Positions 1-9,261 of a DNA stretch of 64,000 nucleotides are shown one piece after another; the stretch's first letter is position 1, and the number at the start of each line of letters is the position of its first letter. The DNA comes from Thalassotalea_A litorea (lineage in GTDB: Bacteria; Pseudomonadota; Gammaproteobacteria; Enterobacterales; Alteromonadaceae), in the NCBI RefSeq assembly GCF_043642205.1, contig NZ_JBHZSG010000009.1:1-64000 (forward strand), read 5' to 3'. The position numbers were made by a program, and so were the translations under genes. The notes beneath the pieces are model-generated. The model saw only the letters and a program-made list of their open reading frames with translations, was not told the DNA's origin and ran no database searches.

Positions 1-267
1 TATTGCTCACTCAGTGAGAATTTAAAGGCTTTTAGACAAGGCTTTGATTGCAGAGAATGGTCGCTCCATTATCTCAACATCGGTCAAAGTCAGCCAAAAT
101 CAGTAACGTAGTCCAAACGCCTTTAAAACTCACCCGTAGGGAGTTTATCTTAAGGTCCATTTACGGCCCTAAATTTCATTAATTTAGAACGACTATATCA
201 ATGAAATCTATGTTGTAACTGAACCTCGACCCAACTCTGAGTTTTGCACAAACTTAATGTGATTGGT
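1..267 (+). mobile_element. MITE-like repeat copy, left end cut by window
   Basis: This stretch aligns along its whole length with the complete element at 39949-40224, sharing the internal blocks GCTCACTCAGTGAGAATTTA, GTAACGTAGTCCAAACGCC and ACTCACCCGTAGGGAGTTTA, and ends in TTAATGTGATTGGT, the right terminal inverted repeat. About 18 bases of the left end lie outside the window. It encodes no protein. It sits just downstream of the sulfatase stop codon. The copies differ by scattered substitutions, so this is an old insertion rather than a recent one. Confidence 0.75.
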
Positions 268-303
268 TTAACTAGCATCAGGCGAAGATTTCAAAAAAGA
301 GCG

Positions 304-1722
304 TTAATTCTCGTCGCTAGCACCAGGGACGTAATTCAATGGCGCACCCTGTGGGATGAATGGTTCTCTTTTTTGAGACGCTTCAAAGTCGGTCAGAATT
401 TCCGCCACGTGTTTCATTACCCAGGTATGCAGATACGGAAAATCATAGGCTTTCTGTTCCTTGGGATCTACATCCAGGTTGATAAGGTGCGGGGTCGCAA
501 GCACCTCTTTAGGTTGTGCGAGATTCATTTGTCGAACGAAGACAACCTTGAAATTCTGCCATTTTACACCGTACATCGTTTCACCCATCCAGTACGGGAA
601 ACCTTGTCTTGCCGAAGTCCCGGTCTTGCCTTCGAGAAATGCACGTTGATCAGCGCCGTCAATCACTCTATCGTCAGGTACTTTGCCACCAGCCCATTTG
701 ACTAATGTGGTGAAGGTGTCGGTGATATGTACTATCTCATTGCTTTCTTTACCTTCGGGCACGACACCGGGATAACGAATGATAAAGGGTGTTCTCAGGT
801 TACCTTCTGATCCTGAGAAATATGACCCCGTAAACCTGCCAGCGTCCCCTCGCCATGGTTCCATGTGCTCGGGACCGTTTTCACCAGCGAAGACCACGAT
901 CGTATTGTCTCGTTGCCCAAGTTCATCAATCATCTGCATTAGCGAAGCGACATCTGCATCTAATTGTAAGAGGGCATCGGCATTGTCTCCTCGCCCAGAC
1001 TTACCCTTGAACTCGTCACGAGGTATCACCGGCATATGCATCAAGGTATGATTAAAGTAGAGATAGAAGGGTTTTCCCGAACTGACGGCAGCCTTCATAA
1101 ACTTCTTACTGCGCTCTAAAAATGCCACATCGAGATTCACTTTAAGATCGACGGAAAGCTTTTCCCGTGTCTCGACAGGTTTGCCTTTTTTGCCCTCGTA
1201 CATATACGAGATACCATCACGCTCAGGTTTATACCACGGGTCATCAGCCCATAACGCTTCGTCCCAGGAATGTGCGGGACCATACCAGATATCAAAACCC
1301 TGATCGGTTGGCCAGCGGCCTTCGGAGGCACCGATATGCCATTTACCCATAATGGCGGTGGCATATCCCACTTCGGACAAGGTCTCAGCAATAGTCTTTT
1401 CCCATTGGACGAGTCCGCCGTCAGTCCCTGCCAAAGCTACTGTATGCGTGCCAGATCGGATCGAGTAGCGTCCCGTCATCAGTGCGGAGCGAGAAGGGGT
1501 GCACTGTGACTCAGGTGCGAAATTCCAGAGCTTGAAACCCTCTTGAGCTAGTTTGTCAATATTCGGTGTACTGGCTCCTCGCGTGAGGCCTCCGTCGTAG
1601 CTGCTCAGATCTCCAAATCCGATATTATCGATATTGATGTAAACAATATTGGGGCGGGTTTGCGCGTTAACGGAAAAATTGATCAACAAAAGTCCGATGA
1701 AAAAAATGTATACCAATTTCAT
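304..1722 (-). CDS. secreted S1-type sulfatase
   Basis: Formylglycine-dependent sulfatase of 472 residues that should cleave sulfate esters from a carbohydrate or other organic sulfate in the periplasm. Residues 1-20 form a signal peptide ending in NVNA. The activation motif CTPSRSALMTGR is at residues 74-85, with Cys74 the predicted formylglycine, and the MGKWHIG block (Lys127, His129) is the usual active-site Lys/His pair. The N-terminal metal-binding block reads NIDNIGFGD, with Asn where most family members have a second Asp. Length is normal. No formylglycine-generating enzyme or anSME is in the window, so activation depends on a gene elsewhere. It stands alone: a repeat element lies downstream and an empty region upstream. 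The family is clear; the substrate cannot be read from sequence. Confidence 0.9.
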   Translation of the reverse strand: MKLVYIFFIGLLLINFSVNAQTRPNIVYINIDNIGFGDLSSYDGGLTRGASTPNIDKLAQEGFKLWNFAPESQCTPSRSALMTGRYSIRSGTHTVALAGTDGGLVQWEKTIAETLSEVGYATAIMGKWHIGASEGRWPTDQGFDIWYGPAHSWDEALWADDPWYKPERDGISYMYEGKKGKPVETREKLSVDLKVNLDVAFLERSKKFMKAAVSSGKPFYLYFNHTLMHMPVIPRDEFKGKSGRGDNADALLQLDADVASLMQMIDELGQRDNTIVVFAGENGPEHMEPWRGDAGRFTGSYFSGSEGNLRTPFIIRYPGVVPEGKESNEIVHITDTFTTLVKWAGGKVPDDRVIDGADQRAFLEGKTGTSARQGFPYWMGETMYGVKWQNFKVVFVRQMNLAQPKEVLATPHLINLDVDPKEQKAYDFPYLHTWVMKHVAEILTDFEASQKREPFIPQGAPLNYVPGASDEN

Positions 1723-2611
1723 GACAAGTTTATCCTCCTCAAATTGTGGCTATTCTTGGCCACTTAGGCGCTTTCTTGAAAGGTTATCTATTTCACGAAC
1801 TCATACGTTGATAAATAACCGTTTGTTATCACTTGTTATTTAGCAGGAAAACCAAGTCGGCTTTGGCTGCATAGCGATGAAAAATTCAAACAATGGCACT
1901 TTAGGAATACTGCGTACCTGAAGATCTGATTGCGAAATACAGTATAGTCTCGTCAAGTTACTTTATTTGATTTTAACGTCATAAAATCCAATGAATTAAC
2001 ACTGTATGGATCGGGTTATGTTGCAATTTGGGATGAGTATAATCGTTCGATTTCTGCAAGAACCTCATGCCATTATCAACTGTTACCTGTCGTTTTGAGC
2101 GAGTTATTTGCAAAAAGCTGGCGCATGGTGCGAACCCGATAAATATAGGTCTTATCAACGTTTTGCTGACGATAGAAATCAGAAAGTTACTGTGTAAAAC
2201 CAGGAGATATATCTTGGGTGAAAATGTAAATTTGCGTTCTGAATTGTTTAACCTTGTCCGTACATTTTTTAAGGTGAACACCGGTTTTGGCCTTGTTACG
2301 GTTAACATTTTAAGGGAATGTGATGGTTATCAGATCGTTACATCGTTTGTTATATCAATTGTTGTACGGGCAATAATTTTCTCTGGCTGTAGAAAATAAC
2401 GCAAATAGTGATCATAATGCGGGTAGAGCAATGGCTTCAATATGTTGTTAACGTGCTTATTTTTACCGTAAGTCCATCACGTATCGCATAAAGCACCGCA
2501 TTGCGGGATGATTAACAAGGATATACTTAGGATCGTTATCCTGATTTATCCCAATCAATTGAACGTGAACATCGACCCACTAAAGACAATCTGGCAAAGA
2601 AGAGAATAAAT
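1723..2611. other. 889-bp intergenic region without a convincing gene
   Basis: This region lies between the divergently read sulfatase and moeA and must hold both promoters. Two open frames of about 110 codons overlap on opposite strands around 1979-2399, but neither has a recognisable motif, a good ribosome site or sensible composition, so I do not call them. I see no repeat element or RNA here. Confidence 0.5.
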
Positions 2612-3856
2612 ATGGTTGACTGCTGTAGTGCCCCAAATCTAATGCCCATGCAAGATGCATTAGCAAAACTTTTGAACAATATTGCGCCAATCGACACGGT
2701 TGAAGATATTTCAATTTCCCATGCGGATATGCGTGTTGTTGCTCACGAAATCATCTCTCCAATCAATGTGCCCGCGCATAATAACTCAGCAATGGATGGT
2801 TATGCCATTTGCGGCAAGTTGTCAGATGCTGTTATCGAAGCGGGTGCGGAGTTTACTGTGGTCGGTGTTGCGCTGGCAGGACAGCCATTTACAGGCGAGT
2901 TGGCTGCTGGACAGTGCATTCGCATTATGACCGGCGCTGTCGTGCCGCAATCAGCAAATGCGGTGGAAATGCAGGAAAATGTGCAAGTCAGCGGTAAACA
3001 GATAACCTTAAAGCAAGCGCTAAAACTTGGCAGTCATATTCGTTTAGCTGGGGAAGATATTGGCAAAAACCAACCGGTATTTTCTTGCGGTCACCGATTT
3101 AAAAGCGTTGATGTTGGCCTTTTAGCGTCACTGGGTATCGATAAAGTCTGTGTTTACCAAAAACCCAAAGTCGCCATCTTTTCCACCGGAGATGAATTGA
3201 AATCGCCGGGCGATACGCTTAATGAGGGTGACATTTACGAAAGTAATCGCCATGCAATCATTGCGATGTTAAAGCGCATCAATGTCGATATTATTGATTT
3301 TGGCATTATTGGTGATGATCCGGTTAAAATCCGCGATGCCTTCATCCAGGCAAATAATACGGCTGATGCGGTGATCAGTACTGGTGGGGTTTCAGTTGGG
3401 GATGCGGATTATACCAAAGACGTGCTTGATGAATTAGGCCAAATTGAGTTTTGGAAAGTGGCAATGAAGCCGGGTAAGCCATTTGCGTTTGGAAATCTAC
3501 CAGACAGTGTATTTTTTGGGTTACCAGGGAATCCTGTCTCTGCTACGGTAACATTTCATCAATTGGTGGTGCCTGCGCTTATGAAGATGTCTGGCGCGGC
3601 TCAAATTGCCCCTCTTACATTAAAAGCTACCACCAATATGGCCATTAAAAAACGTCCCGGCCGCATGGATTTTCAGCGAGGAGTCGCATCGGTAGAAGCC
3701 GGCATATTGACGGTGACACCGTTGTCGCACCAAGGTTCAGGGGTACTATCTTCGATAAGCAAAGCCAATTGTTATATCGTCTTAAGCCAACAGCATTCGG
3801 GTTGCTCTGCCGGAGAGCAGGTTGATGTGCAATTGTTTGATCACATACTCGGTTAG
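2612..3856 (+). CDS. moeA: molybdopterin molybdenumtransferase MoeA
   Basis: Inserts molybdate into adenylylated molybdopterin, the last common step of molybdenum cofactor synthesis in the cytoplasm. The 414 residues are close in length to E. coli MoeA. Visible family blocks are NSAMDGYA near residue 57, AGQPF and IRIMTGA near 90-110, GEDI near 147, FSTGDEL near 190, the substrate loop STGGVSVGDADYTKDVL near 256, KPGKPFAFG and GLPGNPVSA near 305, and the C-terminal domain starting at RPGRMDFQRG. A purine-rich site (GAAGAGAA) precedes the ATG. It is transcribed towards moeB rather than with the rest of the Moco operon, so its expression is separate. Confidence 0.96.
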   Translation: MVDCCSAPNLMPMQDALAKLLNNIAPIDTVEDISISHADMRVVAHEIISPINVPAHNNSAMDGYAICGKLSDAVIEAGAEFTVVGVALAGQPFTGELAAGQCIRIMTGAVVPQSANAVEMQENVQVSGKQITLKQALKLGSHIRLAGEDIGKNQPVFSCGHRFKSVDVGLLASLGIDKVCVYQKPKVAIFSTGDELKSPGDTLNEGDIYESNRHAIIAMLKRINVDIIDFGIIGDDPVKIRDAFIQANNTADAVISTGGVSVGDADYTKDVLDELGQIEFWKVAMKPGKPFAFGNLPDSVFFGLPGNPVSATVTFHQLVVPALMKMSGAAQIAPLTLKATTNMAIKKRPGRMDFQRGVASVEAGILTVTPLSHQGSGVLSSISKANCYIVLSQQHSGCSAGEQVDVQLFDHILG

Positions 3857-3977
3857 AGTTTCAGGCAGTATGATTACATTGTTTTAGCGCCTGAAATCTA
3901 TCAAGAACGCAGGAACGCGGCGATTGATGCGAAGAGTTCTTACCAAGCACTGATTTGATTGCCGCATATGACGGGAA

Positions 3978-4730
3978 TTATTCATTACTTGAACACGCAG
4001 GGCAGTTATTTTGCTGTTGTACCTTAAATGATTGCCAGGTTTGTTGGGTTCCGTCGAATAGGTCCAGACGATTTGGGAAAGTTTTCATGCCAGCTAAATA
4101 TTTAATTGCAGTAAAGGATTGCATCCCCCCGACCATTGCCAATACCGGACCTAAAATCCCAATCGTCTGACAATTTTGTACCGGTGCTTTTTCCGTTTCC
4201 GGAAACAGGCACTGATAGCAGGCGCTGTTTGGGGTGTTTGGGTCGATAAAGAAGTGCTGGCCATCAAGGCCGGTTGCCGCACCGATAACCAGTGGTGTCT
4301 GATGCTTTAAGCACCAGGCATTAAGCAGATAACGGCTGGCAACGCTGTCGGTGCAATCGATAACAATATCAGCTTGAGCAATGTAGTAATCGGCCAGCTC
4401 GTCATCGAGCATTTCATCGACCACTTCAATATTACACTCAGGGTTTGATTGCTCCAGGCGATTGGCGGCCGTTTCGGCCTTATTGTCGGCCAATACGCTG
4501 TCATCAAACAAGATCTGTCGAGGCAGGTTTGATACGTCAATACTATCGCCATCACACAAAATTAACTTGCCAATGCCAGCACTAACCAGATATTGGCTAA
4601 CGGGGTTGCCTAAACCACCAATGCCGACCACCAAAACACAGGCGTTTTGTAAGGCGATTTGTCCGGATTCTCCAAAATCAGATACCAGCGTCTGGCGGCT
4701 ATAGCGAAGTTGTTCTTGTGTTGTTAGCAA
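3978..4730 (-). CDS. moeB: molybdopterin-synthase adenylyltransferase MoeB
   Basis: E1-like enzyme that adenylates the C-terminal Gly-Gly of MoaD so that it can be sulfurated. It has 250 residues, the standard MoeB length with no rhodanese extension. The nucleotide-binding glycine block GIGGLGNPVSQYL is near residue 36, the acidic DGD and NLPRQILF motifs follow, and DCTDS is near 125. Two zinc pairs, CYQC and a C-terminal CPAC, are present. It is the last gene of the minus-strand operon, 30 bp after modC. ThiF is a close relative, but the Moco neighbours make MoeB much more likely. Confidence 0.94.
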   Translation of the reverse strand: MLTTQEQLRYSRQTLVSDFGESGQIALQNACVLVVGIGGLGNPVSQYLVSAGIGKLILCDGDSIDVSNLPRQILFDDSVLADNKAETAANRLEQSNPECNIEVVDEMLDDELADYYIAQADIVIDCTDSVASRYLLNAWCLKHQTPLVIGAATGLDGQHFFIDPNTPNSACYQCLFPETEKAPVQNCQTIGILGPVLAMVGGMQSFTAIKYLAGMKTFPNRLDLFDGTQQTWQSFKVQQQNNCPACSSNE

Positions 4731-4760
4731 AATAATACCTTTGACTTTTTGACCAGAGAT

Positions 4761-5915
4761 TTATGTGAACAGGGTTTTTATCGCACTGGCTTTGAACTGC
4801 AAATATACCGTTTGGCCAATGGCAAGGTTAAGCGTGTTTACCGAAAACGCCGAGATACTGGCAAAAAATGGGTGTTCATTAACATTCACCCGAACCAGTG
4901 CCTGATGGTTGTTTATCTCAATCGCGGTGATTTCACCCTGTAACTGGTTGACGATGGAGCTGTTCTGAGGCTCTTGTGTACACAAGCTTAGATCACTGGC
5001 GAGAATGAAACAGCGCAGCGGTTGCTGTTCTTGTGAGTCTTGTTGGCGCCACTGCTCTTGCAAGGGCTTGGCAGTATCACCCAGGTTTGTGGTTAACATG
5101 TACAGCTTACTATGGGCGGTGCTTTTATCACCAGCGTTTGCCGGCGAAGAAAATAGCAATGGTGTCAAGCCGCCAGCTTGCGCTTCTTGTGGGGCAACGG
5201 TTAATGACAGGCTGGTTTGCTGCTCTATCATCGCACTGTTGTTTAGCTGGTGTATCACGTTGTGAACTGAGCCAGTTAGCTTGAGTTCGCCACGTTCCAA
5301 TACGCTCATATCCGTGGCAATTTGTTGCAACTCATCGATAGCATGAGTGACATATAACATGGGGATTTTATAGTGAGCGTGGCAGCGCTTGATCAAAGAT
5401 AAAAGCTGACGTTTATTTTGTCTGTCGAGCGCACTGAGTGGCTCATCAAGCAGCAGTAAATCGGGCTCAAACAATATGGCTCGTGCCAGTGCCACTTTCT
5501 GTTGTTCGCCACCGGAAAGGGACGTGACTTTTGAAGACAATAATGGTTTCAGGCCTGCCAGTTCAATGATCTCTGCCACGGGAATGGTGTCTTTAACGCG
5601 ACGCTTAATCGCAAAGGTTAAATTTTCTTGTACTGTCATATGGGGAAACAGACAACTACGTTGAAAAACATGAGCGATGCGACGTTTCTCTGCTGCGACA
5701 AAGCAATTATCGGCAGAGTTAAGCAAGGTTTTATGATCCCAGACAATATGACCACGGACTGATTTTTCCAGACCGGAGATACATCGCAACAGGGTGGATT
5801 TACCCGACCCCGAGTGTCCGAAAATGCCATGAATTCCGGATAGTTCAAATTGTTGGTTCACGTTTAGTTGAAATGAACGACGCTCACAGCGGATCCCGAT
5901 ATCAAGTACTGTCAT
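4761..5915 (-). CDS. modC: molybdate ABC transporter ATP-binding protein ModC
   Basis: Drives molybdate import with ModB and ModA. The ABC domain fills the first half: Walker A GHSGSGKST at residues 33-41, signature LSGGEQQ at 133-139, Walker B LLLLDE at 153-158 and the switch histidine at 191. The C-terminal 75 residues resemble a Mop-type molybdate-binding domain, as in E. coli ModC. At 384 residues it is slightly longer than E. coli ModC (352), the extra length lying between the two domains. Its ATG overlaps the modB stop by 4 bp, which implies translational coupling. Confidence 0.95.
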   Translation of the reverse strand: MTVLDIGIRCERRSFQLNVNQQFELSGIHGIFGHSGSGKSTLLRCISGLEKSVRGHIVWDHKTLLNSADNCFVAAEKRRIAHVFQRSCLFPHMTVQENLTFAIKRRVKDTIPVAEIIELAGLKPLLSSKVTSLSGGEQQKVALARAILFEPDLLLLDEPLSALDRQNKRQLLSLIKRCHAHYKIPMLYVTHAIDELQQIATDMSVLERGELKLTGSVHNVIHQLNNSAMIEQQTSLSLTVAPQEAQAGGLTPLLFSSPANAGDKSTAHSKLYMLTTNLGDTAKPLQEQWRQQDSQEQQPLRCFILASDLSLCTQEPQNSSIVNQLQGEITAIEINNHQALVRVNVNEHPFFASISAFSVNTLNLAIGQTVYLQFKASAIKTLFT

Positions 5916-6625
5916 AGTTCTTGCCCGCTGTGATTCGACAATTCTTGTCGTGATTGCTCAGAGAAGTTAAACAGATATACCAATGCTAACACGGCAATGG
6001 AGCCGATTAACAAACCAATAGCTAACAGGTGCGCTCTTGCATAATCAAACGCTTCGACATGATCGAATAAGGCAATAGAAAGGACGCGAGTCTCACCTGC
6101 TATATTGCCGCCAATCATTAACACCACACCAAATTCGCCCACCGTATGAGCAAATCCTAAGGTTGCAGCGGTAATAAAACTGGCTTTACAAAGCGGCAAT
6201 ACAATATGCCAAAACCGGTCGAATGGACCCGCGCCCAGTGTCGCGCCACTGTCTAATAGTGAATGGTCAAGCTGCTCAAACGCCTTTTGCAAAGGTTGAA
6301 CAACAAAGGGCAGGGAGTAAATAACTGAGCCAATAACGATGGCGGAAAAACTAAAAGCAAGTTGCTGGCCAGTGATGCTTTGCCACCATTGACCGGGTAA
6401 ATATTGTGGAGAAAATGCGATCAGCAGGTAAAAGCCCAGCACGGTTGGCGGTAACACTAACGGCAGGGCAACTAACGCTTCAATCAACACCCGCCAGCGC
6501 GACTGCAGTTTTGCCAACCACCAGGCGAGCGGTGTGCCAATAAGCAACAAAATCACAGTACTGACGAATGCCACTTTTAACGTGGTTAACAGCGCCAGAA
6601 TGTCCTGTGACCAATAACTTTCCAT
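5912..6625 (-). CDS. modB: molybdate ABC transporter permease ModB
   Basis: Inner-membrane channel of the molybdate importer. It has 237 residues with about five hydrophobic membrane segments. The cytoplasmic coupling loop has the permease EAA-type sequence LDSGATLGAGPFDRFWHIVL near residues 142-161, and AHTVGEFGVVLMIGG near 174-188 is typical of ModB. Two bases separate its start from the modA stop and it overlaps modC, so modABC is one translational unit. Confidence 0.95.
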   Translation of the reverse strand: MESYWSQDILALLTTLKVAFVSTVILLLIGTPLAWWLAKLQSRWRVLIEALVALPLVLPPTVLGFYLLIAFSPQYLPGQWWQSITGQQLAFSFSAIVIGSVIYSLPFVVQPLQKAFEQLDHSLLDSGATLGAGPFDRFWHIVLPLCKASFITAATLGFAHTVGEFGVVLMIGGNIAGETRVLSIALFDHVEAFDYARAHLLAIGLLIGSIAVLALVYLFNFSEQSRQELSNHSGQEL

Positions 6626-6627
6626 GT

Positions 6628-7482
6628 TTAGGGGTTACTTTTTAATAGATGATTAACCGGATAATATCCCATTTTAGATATTTTTTCCTGAATGGGCTCG
6701 CTTAGTAAAAACTGTTGAAATGCTTTAGCCGATTCAGGCACCTTACTGGTTTTGAGAATTAGCATATATTGATCAATCGGATCGTATAAATGCTGCGGGA
6801 CCACATTGGCCGTAATCTCTTGTTGATGTTCGATCAAGAAGCTGTTTGCAACCAGGCCTGCACTGGCGGCCTGCGCGCGGATAAACTGATAACTTTGTGC
6901 AACATTGTTGCCTTGCACCAGTTTGGGCGTCAGCGCTGACCACATATTAATATTTTTCAATAATTGTTTGGCGGCTTTCCCATAGGGAGCATGGGTTGGA
7001 TTGGCGATCGAAAATTTAGTGAACTGATGATAGGTCGTGGGTAGATTTTGCCAGGTAAAAGCCTTATCGGTCGCAAAAAAGGCGAGTTGACCGATAGCAT
7101 ATGGCTTTAGAGAATGCTCGAGCACCAGTTTATGTTGTTGCAGTAATTTTGGATGTTGCGCGTTTGCGGCAAGAAAAACATCATAGGGTGCGCCATGACG
7201 GATTTGTTGGTAAAGCCCTCCGGTAGCACCCACCGTAATACTGACCGGGATACCCGTTTGCTGATGAAATTGTTGGGAAATTTGTTTTAATGCATGGGAA
7301 AAATTGGCCGCAACGGCAATTTTTAATGGCACGACTTCATTGGTTTTTTCTGATTTTTGCGCGTTAGCCGGGGCGCTAACCAAACTAAATATGCTAATCA
7401 CTAATCCGACATACAAAAGACTTAATTGGCTAATTTTGTGCCGTTTTAGTTGCGAAGCCGGGCGGATAGTTGTTGTCAACAT
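6628..7482 (-). CDS. modA: periplasmic molybdate-binding protein ModA
   Basis: Captures molybdate in the periplasm and hands it to ModBC. I start it at the ATG at 7482 (284 residues): the signal peptide (basic start, hydrophobic core, cleavage after PANA near residue 40) begins just after it, and the open frame further upstream is only an overlap with moaE. The mature protein starts with LKIAVAANFSHALKQI and contains GATGGLYQQIRHGAPYDVFL, the family's oxyanion-binding region. The ribosome site is weak, so translation may depend on coupling to moaE, whose stop codon is 16 bp upstream. Confidence 0.93.
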   Translation of the reverse strand: MLTTTIRPASQLKRHKISQLSLLYVGLVISIFSLVSAPANAQKSEKTNEVVPLKIAVAANFSHALKQISQQFHQQTGIPVSITVGATGGLYQQIRHGAPYDVFLAANAQHPKLLQQHKLVLEHSLKPYAIGQLAFFATDKAFTWQNLPTTYHQFTKFSIANPTHAPYGKAAKQLLKNINMWSALTPKLVQGNNVAQSYQFIRAQAASAGLVANSFLIEHQQEITANVVPQHLYDPIDQYMLILKTSKVPESAKAFQQFLLSEPIQEKISKMGYYPVNHLLKSNP

Positions 7483-7498
7483 AAGCGGTTTCGCCCGG

Positions 7499-7951
7499 TT
7501 ACCAGGATTGGGCTTTCTGGTTATCTTGTTGTTTAGCATCCAACCATTTGTCACCTTGTTCGGTGGTTTCTTTTTTCCAGAAGGGCGCTTCGATTTTAAG
7601 ATAATCCATAATAAATTCATTGGCAGCGTAGGCGTCACCCCGGTGGGCACTGCTGACGCCAACAAAGACGATTTGTTCCCCAATTGATAACTGACCAATT
7701 CGGTGGATCACCCGAACCCGGTTAATTTGCCAACGCTGTCGCGCCTGAGCAATGATCCTTGCCAGGGCTTTTTCGGTCATTTCGGGGTAGTGTTCCAGAT
7801 ATAAACCATGCACTTGCTGCCCGTCATTTTTATTGCGCACACGGCCGGTAAAGATAACCGTAGCACCATCACTGACATTATTTGCTTCTAATGCCTGTAA
7901 TTGTTCATCGACCGAAAAGTCTTGCGTTTGAATCGAAATGAAATCCGTCAA
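7499..7951 (-). CDS. moaE: molybdopterin synthase catalytic subunit MoaE
   Basis: Large subunit of molybdopterin synthase, which with thiocarboxylated MoaD converts precursor Z (cPMP) to molybdopterin. The 150 residues show FTGRVRN, LEHYPEMTEKAL, RIGQL, SSAHRGDAY and the catalytic LKIEAPFWKKE block, all family hallmarks. The start appears to be TTG, placed five bases after a perfect GGAGG inside the end of moaD; no ATG lies near the conserved N-terminus. It is one base downstream of moaD. Confidence 0.96.
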   Translation of the reverse strand: MTDFISIQTQDFSVDEQLQALEANNVSDGATVIFTGRVRNKNDGQQVHGLYLEHYPEMTEKALARIIAQARQRWQINRVRVIHRIGQLSIGEQIVFVGVSSAHRGDAYAANEFIMDYLKIEAPFWKKETTEQGDKWLDAKQQDNQKAQSW

Positions 7952-7952
7952 C

Positions 7953-8204
7953 TTAGCCTCCGGTTACCGGTGGAAAAAAGGCGACTTCATCACCAGAGGT
8001 AACCGCAAAGGATTCGTCCGCCATAGTATGGTTAACGGCTGACAAGATACTTTGCTCCGTGAAAAATGGCTGCCAGTGTGGATGTTTTTGACACAAATAT
8101 TGCTTGATATCCGCGACGCACGTGATCTCAGAAGTCGTCTCTATGGTTAATCCATCACAATCAAGTTTGTCGCGCAACGCGGCAAAGAAAATGACTTTTA
8201 TCAT
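7953..8204 (-). CDS. moaD: molybdopterin synthase sulfur-carrier subunit MoaD
   Basis: Small ubiquitin-fold protein that carries the sulfur for molybdopterin synthesis on its C-terminal Gly-Gly (the protein ends FFPPVTGG). An ATG at 8210 is possible, but the one at 8204 sits seven bases after AAGGAG and gives MIKVIFFAALRDKL, matching E. coli MoaD from its first residue, so I prefer 8204 (83 residues). That ATG overlaps the moaC stop codon as TGATG. Confidence 0.94.
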   Translation of the reverse strand: MIKVIFFAALRDKLDCDGLTIETTSEITCVADIKQYLCQKHPHWQPFFTEQSILSAVNHTMADESFAVTSGDEVAFFPPVTGG

Positions 8205-8713
8205 CAACATGCTCCTTGATTGTCAGATTGCCAGTGGCCAGATTTACCGCCTTGCTTTTCCAGCACTCGAATGCCATGAATAAGCATGCCAGGGTCAACG
8301 GCTTTACACATATCAAACAGGGTTAAACAGGCAACAGACGCAGCGGTCAAGGCTTCCATTTCTACCCCGGTCTGGCCCGTAAGTCGGCACAGGCTTTCGA
8401 CGCGGACCTGATTGTTGACTTTATCCAGGGTAAAATCCACCTGTACCTTAGTTAACATCAATGGGTGACAAAGTGGGATCAAATCCGAACATTTTTTTGC
8501 GGCCTGGATCCCGGCAATGCGAGCAACGGCAAATACGTCGCCTTTTTTGTGTTCACCGCTATCGATTAAGGCTAACGTCTCGGCAGACATGCGAATATAG
8601 CCTTCTGCAGTCGCGGTGCGAATGGTTGCTTGTTTATGACTGACATCCACCATATTGGCTTCGCCTTGCGAGTTCAGGTGGGTCAGTTGTTGTACGCTTT
8701 TATCGTTATTCAT
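8204..8713 (-). CDS. moaC: cyclic pyranopterin monophosphate synthase MoaC
   Basis: Second enzyme of Moco synthesis, forming cyclic pyranopterin monophosphate from the MoaA product. The 169 residues have the family blocks KGDVFAVARIAGIQAAK, LIPLCHPL, TGVEMEALTAASVA and the closing CKAVDP region with catalytic Lys and Asp. Its ATG shares one base with the moaB stop (TAATG), so translation is coupled. moaA, which supplies its substrate, is not in the window. Confidence 0.96.
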   Translation of the reverse strand: MNNDKSVQQLTHLNSQGEANMVDVSHKQATIRTATAEGYIRMSAETLALIDSGEHKKGDVFAVARIAGIQAAKKCSDLIPLCHPLMLTKVQVDFTLDKVNNQVRVESLCRLTGQTGVEMEALTAASVACLTLFDMCKAVDPGMLIHGIRVLEKQGGKSGHWQSDNQGAC

Positions 8714-9255
8714 TAGTTTCTCGAATCACACACTAAATCAATATTTTTTAAATGATTCACAAAATTACAAGGGCGATGGCTTGCATCTAATTGTTCTTTA
8801 ATAAGTTTATCCCATGCGGTTTTGCAGGCGTTGGTCGAACCGGGAACACAAAAAATAACGGTACCGTTGGCGATGCCTGCTAGCGCTCTCGATTGCACTG
8901 TAGATGTGCCAATTTCATCATAGCTAATCTGGCGAAAGATTTCGCCAAAGCCTTCAACCGATTTATCAAACAAGGGTAATAATGCTTCCGGGGTGTTATC
9001 TCTGGCGGTAAAGCCTGTTCCACCGGTGGCGATTACCGCTTGTATATGGTTACTGGCGATCCATGTTGAGACAATCGCTCTAAGTTGATATACATCATCC
9101 TTAACGATGACTTTCTCGCAGACTTTGTGTCCGGCACTCTCAACCCTTTCGACCAGGGTCTGCCCGGAGGTATCATTACTTTCATCGCGGGTATCCGATA
9201 CCGTCAGTACTGCGATGTTTAGCGGCTTAAACGGGATGTTTTGTTTGTGACTCAT
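8713..9255 (-). CDS. moaB: MoaB-type molybdopterin adenylyltransferase
   Basis: Member of the MoaB/MogA family that adenylylates molybdopterin before molybdenum insertion. The 180 residues align with E. coli MoaB from IAVLTVSDTRDESNDTSG to RPCNFVNHLKN, including the nucleotide-binding TGGTGFTARDNTPEAL and EIGTSTVQSRA blocks. MoaB's role in E. coli is debated, but in organisms without mogA it performs the MogA step. It is the first intact gene of the operon, 6 bp after the broken mobA. Confidence 0.93.
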   Translation of the reverse strand: MSHKQNIPFKPLNIAVLTVSDTRDESNDTSGQTLVERVESAGHKVCEKVIVKDDVYQLRAIVSTWIASNHIQAVIATGGTGFTARDNTPEALLPLFDKSVEGFGEIFRQISYDEIGTSTVQSRALAGIANGTVIFCVPGSTNACKTAWDKLIKEQLDASHRPCNFVNHLKNIDLVCDSRN

Positions 9256-9261
9256 AACCTG

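Noticed and set aside
1979..2399. Two overlapping open frames of about 110 codons on opposite strands
   Set aside because: No motif, no ribosome site, unusual residue composition and mutual overlap; more likely chance frames in AT-rich sequence.
3859..3896. TTTCAGGC/GCCTGAAA inverted repeat between moeA and moeB as a terminator
   Set aside because: Eight-base stem with a loop of more than 20 bases and no T-run; too weak to list.
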